DNA of 18,576 bases, from positions 1-18,576 of the forward strand of contig CAMDAY010000015.1 in the NCBI GenBank assembly GCA_945888895.1, read 5' to 3'. How positions within the stretch are numbered: position 1 is the stretch's first letter; each line of letters begins with the position of its first letter. This DNA comes from Dehalococcoides mccartyi. Lineage in GTDB: Bacteria > Chloroflexota > Dehalococcoidia > UBA2979. The notes below the pieces were generated by a model. That model made no database searches. It was not told the DNA's origin and was given only the letters and a program-made list of their open reading frames with translations. Shown here piece after piece: positions 13,398 to 18,576 of this stretch. The position numbers and the translations under genes were made by a program.

Positions 13398-14303
13398 GTG
13401 TTCTACCAGCCCCCGCGCGCGCTCGGCCTGATGGTGGGAGCGGTGCTCATCGCATGGTCGCTCGGCATCGCGGCGCTGCTCGTGCTGGGCACGCGTGACC
13501 AGCCGTTCGGGCTGCTCACGCTCGGCACCTCGATCGTGATCACGGCGTGCCTCGGCGTGGCGGGCGTGTTCGCGTACTGGACGTACTCGCTGGCGACGCT
13601 GTCGTACTCGCTCGACCGCAACGGGCTCGTCATCCGCTGGGGCATCACGAGGCAGATCATCCCGCTTGGTGCGATCGAGCGGCTGGTGCCGGGCACCTCG
13701 GTCGGTGTGCCGCAGGTGCAGGGCGTGTCGTGGATGGGCTACCACATCGGCCGGGCCGAGATTCAGCGCATCGGCGACGTGATCTTCTACTCGACGCACC
13801 AGACGCCGGAGCAGGTGCTCTACGTGATGACAACGGAACGCAACTACGCGATCTCCGTGCCGGACCCCGCCGCCTTCGCACGCCAGATCCAGGTGCGCCA
13901 GGACCTGGGCCCCACCGCCGAGGTGACTCATCACGTCGAGCGCATGCTCTCGTCGGTGCAGGGGTTCTGGAGCGACCGCAGCGGCTGGCTGCTCGCCCTG
14001 GGCGGGATCGGCGTGTGCGCGGCGGCATGGCTCGCGCTGGCGTATCAGTACGGCGCGCTGCCGGAGACCGTCGGCCTGTTCTTCCCGCCGACGCAGGTCG
14101 CGCCGCTGTCGGACACGAACGGCAAGGACATCCTCATCGGGATACCTCGCGCAGCCACGATCGTGCTGGGCCTCGATCTGATCGCTGGCATCCTGATGTA
14201 CGCGTGGGACCGCACCGTCGCGAGGCTCGTGCTGGGAGCCGGGATACTGATCCAGGTCGCGTTCCTCGTTGCCATGCAGGCGACGATCTTGCGAGCCGTA
14301 TGA
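13398..14303 (+). CDS. Bacterial PH-domain membrane protein
   Basis: A 301-aa integral membrane protein. Two hydrophobic helices lie at about 9-31 and 38-62. A soluble region at about 65-190 contains YSLDRNGLVIRWGITRQIIPL and AIERLVPG, typical of the bacterial pleckstrin-homology-like fold, plus VIFYSTHQTPEQVLYV. Further helices lie near 197-218, 246-266 and 275-297. The function of such proteins is generally unknown; the fold suggests a scaffold at the membrane. GTG 13398 has AGGTGG 6 bases upstream. Its TGA overlaps the next gene's ATG (ATGA at 14300-14303), implying coupled translation with the flavoprotein. Confidence 0.82.
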   Translation: MFYQPPRALGLMVGAVLIAWSLGIAALLVLGTRDQPFGLLTLGTSIVITACLGVAGVFAYWTYSLATLSYSLDRNGLVIRWGITRQIIPLGAIERLVPGTSVGVPQVQGVSWMGYHIGRAEIQRIGDVIFYSTHQTPEQVLYVMTTERNYAISVPDPAAFARQIQVRQDLGPTAEVTHHVERMLSSVQGFWSDRSGWLLALGGIGVCAAAWLALAYQYGALPETVGLFFPPTQVAPLSDTNGKDILIGIPRAATIVLGLDLIAGILMYAWDRTVARLVLGAGILIQVAFLVAMQATILRAV

Positions 14304-15484
14304 ACGTCGATGCGATCGTCGTCGGTGCCGGGCCGGCCGGAAGCACTGCCGCGCGCGAGATCGCGTCGAGGGGTGCGTCCGTGCTGCTCCTCGACCGGGC
14401 GCGCTTTCCTCGCGACAAGCCCTGCGGCGGCGGTGTGACCGTGCGCTGCGCGGAGCTGCTTCCGTTCTCGATCGACCCGGTCGTCGAGGACGCGATCACC
14501 CACGCGCACCTGCGGGTGCGCGACGGTCGCGACATCGAGCGCAGCGCGGGCGGCGTGATCACGTACATGACGCAGCGCCGCCACCTCGATGCGTTCCTCG
14601 TCGAGCAGGCACAGGCGCGCGGCGTCGAATTCCGCGATGGGCAGACCGTGACCGATGTCATCCGCCTCGGCGACGGCACGTTCGAGGTGCGGACGAAGGA
14701 CGAGCAGCACACGGCGCGTGTGGTGATCGGCGCGGACGGGGCGAACGGCATCGTCGGCAACCGCCTCGGGTACGCCTCGATCCCTGACGGCGCGGCAGCC
14801 CTCGAGGGCAACATCCGCTTCCCCGACGGCGTCCCGGCGCGGTTCCGCGGGAAGGTCGTCCTCAACTTCGGGTACGTGCCCGGCGGCTACGGCTGGGTGT
14901 TCCCGAAGGGCGACCACGTGAACGTCGGCGTGGGCGGCTGGAAGCACGCCGCCGGCCCGCGCCTGCGCGCCGCCCTCAAGCACCTCTGCCGCCTGTACGA
15001 CCTCGACCCCGAGTCGGTCGAGGCGCTCCGGGGGCACACCTTGCCGATGGCGGCGCCCGGCATGACGATTGCCGCGCTCGGCTCAGCGGTCATCGGCGAC
15101 GCGGCCGGCCTCGTCGACCCGCTGTCCGGCGAGGGCATCTACGCCGCGCTCGCTTCCGGGACAGCCGTGGCCCCCGCCGTGGCGGACTACCTCGGCGGCA
15201 CGACGAAGGGCCTGGAGGGCTACCAGGCGACGATGGAGCGCGAACTGCTGCCGGAGAACCGCGCATCCTCGGCGCTGCTGGAGATCTTCCAGGCGTCGCC
15301 CGACCCGTTCATCTGGCTGATGCAGCACTTCGGCCCGTTCTGGGGTGGCGCGTGCCGCCTCGTCCGCGGCGAGGCCAGCTATGAGGGCCTGACCTATACG
15401 GCTGGCCCGCTCGGGCACGCGCTGCTCGCGCCCGTGTCGGCCGTCGCCCGGCAGGTGAACCTGCGCCGGCACCCGCGGCGATGA
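14300..15484 (+). CDS. Geranylgeranyl-reductase-family flavoprotein
   Basis: A 394-aa FAD-dependent oxidoreductase. GAGPAG (9-14) is the Rossmann FAD motif. RFPRDKPCGGGVTVRC (35-50) is the hallmark block of geranylgeranyl reductases. IGADGANG (143-150) and VIGDAAGLVDPLSGEGIYAAL (264-284) are the second and third FAD-contact blocks. Family members reduce isoprenoid double bonds (chlorophyll side chain, archaeal lipids, menaquinone side chain) or act as related monooxygenase-like enzymes. The substrate is not readable here; a quinone or polyprenyl chain would fit the membrane-associated neighbour. The ATG overlaps the upstream stop, and its own TGA overlaps the next ATG (15481-15484), so three genes form one coupled unit. 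The C-terminal helical part (318-394) is typical. Confidence 0.9.
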   Translation: MNVDAIVVGAGPAGSTAAREIASRGASVLLLDRARFPRDKPCGGGVTVRCAELLPFSIDPVVEDAITHAHLRVRDGRDIERSAGGVITYMTQRRHLDAFLVEQAQARGVEFRDGQTVTDVIRLGDGTFEVRTKDEQHTARVVIGADGANGIVGNRLGYASIPDGAAALEGNIRFPDGVPARFRGKVVLNFGYVPGGYGWVFPKGDHVNVGVGGWKHAAGPRLRAALKHLCRLYDLDPESVEALRGHTLPMAAPGMTIAALGSAVIGDAAGLVDPLSGEGIYAALASGTAVAPAVADYLGGTTKGLEGYQATMERELLPENRASSALLEIFQASPDPFIWLMQHFGPFWGGACRLVRGEASYEGLTYTAGPLGHALLAPVSAVARQVNLRRHPRR

Positions 15485-15961
15485 CCGCTGACGGCGCGCC
15501 GGCGCTGCGGGTGGCGCTGGAGGCCAACGACCGGGAGCGTCGCAGGCTCGTGCTACTTGGTCGCGAGCCTCGACGATGCAGCGCTGGCGGAGGGCGTCCA
15601 CGGGCGCTGGACGGTCGCGGCGAAGCTCGCACACCTCGCGTACTGGGACCGATTCGCCCTCGCGCTGCTGGAGCGATGGGCGGCCGGCGAGGGCTACGCC
15701 ACCGACACCCTGCCGGACTTCCACGACGACGCCCTGAACGACGCCCAACTGGCGGAGCACCTCGCCCTGCCGCCGCGCCAGGCGGCGCGGCTGGCGGTCG
15801 AGGCCGCCGGGGCCATAGATGCGCACCTGCACAGCCTGCCGACGGAGACGGCAGTGCGGCTGCTGACGGACCCGGACGCCCCACGGCTGCTCCGGCGGCA
15901 CCACCACCGGTCCGAGCACCTGGTCGAGATCGACGTGGCGCTGGGGTTGAGAGGCTGTTGA
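15481..15961 (+). pseudogene. DinB-like protein with an apparent single-base frameshift
   Basis: The ATG overlaps the flavoprotein stop as ATGA. The first 26 codons give MTADGAPALRVALEANDRER and a short continuation, a typical DinB-family N-terminus, and then the frame turns into low-sense Arg-rich sequence. The +1 frame from about 15560 continues the family: VASLDDAALAEGVHGRWTVA, KLAHLAYWDRFALALLERW, HLHSLP and HHHRSEHLVEIDVAL, ending at the TGA 15959-15961. Joining the frames gives about 160 aa with the three His positions of the metal site. So one extra base lies between about 15537 and 15560. It could be a sequencing error, a true mutation, or programmed frameshifting; no slippery motif is evident. 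A TTG at 15557 could start a truncated protein, but without the first helix. Confidence 0.72.
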
Positions 15962-15987
15962 CAGTCATAACGTCGAAGCGTCAGACT
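15958..15987 (+). promoter_or_regulatory. Promoter of the ilvBN leader transcript
   Basis: A perfect TTGACA (15958-15963), overlapping the DinB stop codon, is followed after 18 bases by CAGACT (15982-15987), a weak -10. Initiation near 15994-15997 would place the leader ATG at or next to the 5' end, giving a leaderless message. Confidence 0.5.
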
Positions 15988-15996
15988 GTACCCACT

Positions 15997-16077
15997 ATGG
16001 CGCACCTGACCATCCTCACCGGCGCCCCCACCTCGACCGCGGGTCTCCGCGGCTTTTTCGTACTCGTACTTACCTAG
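15997..16077 (+). CDS. Leader peptide of the ilvBN attenuator (26 aa)
   Basis: The frame encodes MAHLTILTGAPTST, then AGLRGFFVLVLT and TAG. Eight of 26 residues are Leu, Val or Ile, and four consecutive control codons (GTA CTC GTA CTT, 16060-16071) sit two codons before the stop. GTA and CTT are rare in this GC-rich window, where GTC/GTG and CTG/CTC dominate, which would sharpen ribosome stalling. Its position, just before paired RNA hairpins and an intrinsic terminator upstream of ilvB, is the classic arrangement of transcription attenuation by a translating ribosome. There is no Shine-Dalgarno; the promoter position suggests leaderless translation. Actinobacterial ilvB genes are known for comparable leaders. 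The peptide itself probably has no function beyond sensing Leu/Val tRNA charging. Confidence 0.75.
   Translation: MAHLTILTGAPTSTAGLRGFFVLVLT
16037..16058 (+). promoter_or_regulatory. Pause-type hairpin inside the leader peptide frame
   Basis: CCGCGG (16037-16042) pairs with CCGCGG (16047-16052) across GTCT and is followed by CTTTTT. It could pause RNA polymerase so the ribosome catches up, or act as a second terminator. CGCGGG at 16038-16043 could also pair with CCCGCG at 16118-16123 in the terminator stem, an alternative fold. Confidence 0.45.
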
Positions 16078-16113
16078 GCGGCGCCCAGCGCACCTTGCGC
16101 TGTCAGCGTCGCC
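16077..16113 (+). promoter_or_regulatory. Long RNA hairpin starting at the leader stop codon
   Basis: GGCGGCG (16077-16083) pairs with CGTCGCC (16107-16113) with one G-T wobble, enclosing CAGCGCA-CCT-TGCGCTG (16086-16102). The 5' arm begins in the stop codon, so a ribosome finishing the peptide would disrupt it. GGCGG can alternatively pair with CCGCC (16115-16119) in the terminator, a possible antiterminator. Confidence 0.5.
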
Positions 16114-16114
16114 C

Positions 16115-16137
16115 CCGCCCGCGTGTCGGGCGGTTTT
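16115..16137 (+). terminator. Attenuator terminator before ilvB
   Basis: CCGCCCG (16115-16121) pairs exactly with CGGGCGG (16127-16133) across CGTGT and is followed by TTTTCGT. It lies 38 bases after the leader stop and about 62 bases before ilvB, so termination here would shut off ilvBN. Confidence 0.7.
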
Positions 16138-16199
16138 CGTGTCCGGGAGCATTCAACCGGCGTCCGTCACGACGCCTCACCGAAGGTAAGAGCACAGAT

Positions 16200-17888
16200 A
16201 TGACCATGATGAGCGGCGCGGACATCGTCCTCGAAAGCCTGACGCGCCTTGGCGTCGACGTCGTCTTCGGCTACCCGGGCGGCGTGGTCCTGCCCCTGTA
16301 CGACCGCTTCCCCGCCCACCCCGAGGTGCGCCACATCCTGGTGCGGCACGAGCAGGGCGCCGGGCACGCGGCGGACGGCTACGCCCGCGCCTCCGGCAAG
16401 CTGGGGGTCGCGCTGGCAACCTCCGGCCCGGGCGCGACGAACCTGGTCACGGCGATCACCACGGCGCACATGGACTCGGTGCCCACGCTCTTCATCACCG
16501 GCAACGTCGGCCGCGAGCTGCTCGGGCGGGACGGCTTCCAGGAGGCCGACATCACCGGCATCACGATGCCGACCGTAAAGCACAACTACCTCGTCATGCG
16601 CGCCGAGGACCTCGCCTACACGTTCGCCGAGGCGGCGTACATCGCGACGACGGGCCGCAAGGGCTCGGTGCACATCGATATCCCGAAGGACGTGTTCCTC
16701 GAGCAGGCCGAGTTCATCTGGCCCGAGAAGATCGAGATCCGCGGCTACCGCCCGCAGACCGTCGGCGCCACGGCGCTCGTCGAGCAGGCGGCGGAGATCA
16801 TCAACGCCGCGGAACGCCCGGTGATCTTCGCGGGCCACGGCGTCATCCTCGCCGAGGCGGCCGAGGAGCTGCGGCTGTTCGCGGAGAAGACGGGCACGCC
16901 GATCCTCAACACCCTGCTGGGCCTGGGCAGCATCTCGCCCGACCACGCGCTGGCGTACGGCATGATGGGCATGCACGGCTCGTACTGGGCGAACCACGCC
17001 GCGAGCAACGCCGACGTGATCATCGCGCTGGGCATGCGCATGGACGACCGAGCGCTGGGGCGCTTTGCGGACATGAACCCGACCGCGAAGATCGTCCACG
17101 TCGACATCGACCCCGCGGAGCACGGCAAGAACCTCTTCACGATGGTCCCGATCGTGGGCGACGTGAAGGTCGTCCTCGGCCAGCTGATGGAGCACGTCGT
17201 CACGAACAGCCACGCCGAGTGGGTGCGCTGGATCGACGACCTGCGCAACAACCACCGCCTGTCGATGAGCGTCCCCCCCGGCGAGGAGATGACACAGCAG
17301 CACGTGATCTCGAAGATCGCGCAGTTCATCGGCCCGGAGGCCGTCCTGACGACCGGCGTCGGCCAGCACCAGATGTGGGCGGCGCAGTTCGGCAACATCG
17401 GTCGTCCGTACCAGCTCGTCACCTCGGGCGGCCTCGGCACGATGGGGTTCGAGGTGCCGGCGGCGATGGGTGCCGCGGTGGCCTGCCCCGACCGCGCGGT
17501 CTGGACGATCTGCGGCGACGGCGGCTTCCAGATGACCTTCCAGGAGATCGCCACCATGGTGGACGAGCACCTGCCGGTGAAGATGGCGATCATGAACAAT
17601 GGCTTCCTGGGCATGGTCCGCCAGTGGCAGGAGCTGTTCTACGGGAACAACTACGTCTCGGTCGCGATGTCGCAGCCGGACTTCCTGAAGCTCGCGGAGG
17701 CCTACGGCATCCACGGCATCCGCGTCACCGACCGCTCGCAGGTGGACCAGGCGCTCGAGGACGCCGCCGCCTACCCCGGCCCGGTGATCCTCGACTTCCG
17801 TGTCGAGGCGGAGGGCAACGTGTTCCCGATGGTCCCGGCGGGCGCATCGCTCTCCGAGACGATCGAGGAGCCGCAGAAGGTCAGGTAG
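16200..17888 (+). CDS. ilvB: Acetolactate synthase, large (catalytic) subunit
   Basis: A 562-aa ThDP-dependent enzyme that condenses two pyruvates, or pyruvate with 2-oxobutyrate, to acetolactate or acetohydroxybutyrate, the first common step of branched-chain synthesis. Domain order is normal: the N-terminal Pyr domain has VFGYPGGVVLPLYD (22-35) and the catalytic Glu51 in RHEQGAGHAADGYARASGK; the central FAD/nucleotide domain has GMMGMHGSYWANHAASNADV; the C-terminal PP domain has GDGGFQMTFQE (439-449) and NNGFLGMVRQWQELFY (466-481) for Mg-ThDP. Trp476 matches the herbicide-site Trp. At the site of plant Pro197 there is Gly (GNVG, 101-104), and DAFQE reads DGFQE. ATG 16200 is chosen over 16206 and 16209; AAGG lies 13 bases upstream, a weak site. 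A regulated leader precedes it, and ilvN follows. Confidence 0.96.
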   Translation: MTMMSGADIVLESLTRLGVDVVFGYPGGVVLPLYDRFPAHPEVRHILVRHEQGAGHAADGYARASGKLGVALATSGPGATNLVTAITTAHMDSVPTLFITGNVGRELLGRDGFQEADITGITMPTVKHNYLVMRAEDLAYTFAEAAYIATTGRKGSVHIDIPKDVFLEQAEFIWPEKIEIRGYRPQTVGATALVEQAAEIINAAERPVIFAGHGVILAEAAEELRLFAEKTGTPILNTLLGLGSISPDHALAYGMMGMHGSYWANHAASNADVIIALGMRMDDRALGRFADMNPTAKIVHVDIDPAEHGKNLFTMVPIVGDVKVVLGQLMEHVVTNSHAEWVRWIDDLRNNHRLSMSVPPGEEMTQQHVISKIAQFIGPEAVLTTGVGQHQMWAAQFGNIGRPYQLVTSGGLGTMGFEVPAAMGAAVACPDRAVWTICGDGGFQMTFQEIATMVDEHLPVKMAIMNNGFLGMVRQWQELFYGNNYVSVAMSQPDFLKLAEAYGIHGIRVTDRSQVDQALEDAAAYPGPVILDFRVEAEGNVFPMVPAGASLSETIEEPQKVR

Positions 17889-17990
17889 GGGTCGGAGAGC
17901 GCCCCACCCACCTCCTCGATCGAGGGGCGGGACAGGCAGAGCACCCCCACCCCAACGCTCCCCCATCGAGGGGGAGGGGCCGGAAGAGCA
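17889..17990 (+). repeat. Palindromes in the ilvB-ilvN spacer, including type III copy f
   Basis: The 115-base gap between the subunit genes holds CCTCGATCGAGG (17914-17925), flanked by GCCCC and GGGGC arms, then a type III repeat: ACCCCCACCCCAA lead and CTCCCCC (17958-17964) with GGGGGAG (17970-17976). There is no T-run, so read-through to ilvN is expected. Confidence 0.65.
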
Positions 17991-18003
17991 GAGGATCGAA
18001 GTT

Positions 18004-18576
18004 ATGAAGCACACCGTCGCCGCACTGGTCGAAGACCGACCGGGCGTCCTGAACCGGGTCGCGTCGCTGTTCCGGCGTCGCGGGTTCAACATCGACAGCC
18101 TCGCGGTCGGGACGACCGAGGAGGCCGGGATCTCGCGCATGACGATCGTCGTCGACGGCGCGGAGGGCATCGCGACGCAGGTCGAGCGACAACTCGACAA
18201 GCTCATCGATGTCGTCGTGGTGGAGAACCTGACGCACCTCGACACCGTCGAGCGCGAGCTCGCGCTGATCAAGGTGGCCGCGCGGCCGGACCAGCGCCGC
18301 GAGATCCTCGACATGGTCGAGATCTTCCGGGCGCAGGTCGTGGACGTGGGGCCGACGACGCTGGTCGTGCAGATCACGGCGGCGGCGTCCACGCTGGACG
18401 CCCTGCTGGAGAACTTGCGGCCCTACGGCGTCCGCGAGATGGTGCGCACCGGGCGCATCGCGCTGACTCGAGGGGCACGCACGACGTCGCTCCCGCACGA
18501 GTCGGCAGAGGCGCGCCGGTTCCACAGCGAGTCCGGCCGCCGCCCTGAGGGCGAGCTGCCGTTCGTTGGGGAGTAA
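18004..18576 (+). CDS. ilvN: Acetolactate synthase, small (regulatory) subunit
   Basis: A 190-aa regulatory subunit that activates the catalytic subunit and confers feedback inhibition, usually by valine. An N-terminal ACT domain covers about 3-75: VEDRPGVLNRVASLFRRRGF (9-28), then NIDSL, with Gly14 and Asn29 at the positions that bind valine in E. coli IlvH (Asp11 replaces Asn11), and GISRMTIVVDG. The C-terminal domain (about 80-160) has ERELALIKVA, FRAQVVDV and REMVRTGRIAL. A hydrophilic tail of about 30 residues follows. It is longer than the roughly 160-aa E. coli IlvH but similar to many other bacterial forms. GAGGA lies 8 bases before ATG 18004. The TAA is the last codon of the window, so the frame is complete, and ilvC may follow outside. 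Confidence 0.95.
   Translation: MKHTVAALVEDRPGVLNRVASLFRRRGFNIDSLAVGTTEEAGISRMTIVVDGAEGIATQVERQLDKLIDVVVVENLTHLDTVERELALIKVAARPDQRREILDMVEIFRAQVVDVGPTTLVVQITAAASTLDALLENLRPYGVREMVRTGRIALTRGARTTSLPHESAEARRFHSESGRRPEGELPFVGE

Noticed and set aside
15485..15560. N-terminal extension of the DinB-like protein in the +1 frame
   Set aside because: That frame gives Trp/Arg-rich sequence unlike the family, whereas the ATG-overlap frame gives a family-like N-terminus; a frameshift explains it better.
16167..18392. A very long open frame antisense to ilvB and ilvN (741 codons)
   Set aside because: Composition is His/Arg/Asp-rich low-complexity typical of the antisense of GC-rich genes, with no domain; the plus-strand genes are unmistakable.

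Overview
This is an 18.6 kb stretch of a GC-rich bacterial chromosome. Third codon positions are strongly G/C, Shine-Dalgarno motifs of the GGAGG/AAGGAG type precede many genes, and GTG starts are common. Gene content is ordinary free-living aerobic heterotroph metabolism: branched-chain amino-acid synthesis, short-chain dehydrogenases (SDRs), an enoyl-CoA hydratase, metallo-beta-lactamase (MBL) fold hydrolases and a geranylgeranyl-reductase-like flavoprotein. The style resembles Chloroflexota (Dehalococcoidia-like) or an actinobacterium, but nothing here settles the phylum. I see no rRNA, tRNA, transposase, phage gene or CRISPR array.

Layout, left to right. Positions 1-1039 (minus): the start of an unknown gene that leaves the window, then an enoyl-CoA hydratase whose promoter seems to lie in a perfect 14-bp palindrome. 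Positions 1556-4107 (plus): an intact SDR, a four-helix membrane protein and an unknown soluble protein. Positions 4104-7123 (minus): a tight operon of three consecutive SDRs followed by an RDD-type membrane protein. The first SDR has a complete active site, the second has lost the catalytic Lys, and the third has lost both Tyr and Lys. Positions 7211-8318 (plus): an unknown protein and a VOC-fold protein. Positions 8354-11667 (minus): two MBL-fold hydrolases and a GcvT-like protein with a histidine-rich N-terminus. Positions 11877-12821 (plus): branched-chain aminotransferase (ilvE) with a good promoter and a terminator. Positions 13398-15961 (plus): three genes joined by ATGA overlaps (bacterial PH-domain membrane protein, geranylgeranyl-reductase-family flavoprotein, DinB-like protein), the last with an apparent frameshift. 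Positions 15958-18576 (plus): a promoter, a 26-residue leader peptide with Val-Leu-Val-Leu just before its stop, RNA hairpins and an intrinsic terminator, then ilvB and ilvN (acetolactate synthase). ilvN ends on the last base of the window.

How it works together: ilvB/ilvN catalyse the first common step of valine, leucine and isoleucine synthesis and ilvE the last, so the right third of the window is largely a branched-chain amino-acid locus. The ilvBN leader looks like a translation-coupled attenuator that senses charged Leu and Val tRNA.

Most larger intergenic gaps hold three recurrent palindromic repeat types, here called I, II and III. Copies differ in stem sequence but keep the stem pairing and the loop. 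They make up most of the non-coding DNA, including the ilvB-ilvN spacer. The best candidates for something undescribed are the SDR operon with stepwise active-site loss, the ilvBN leader, and this structured repeat family.
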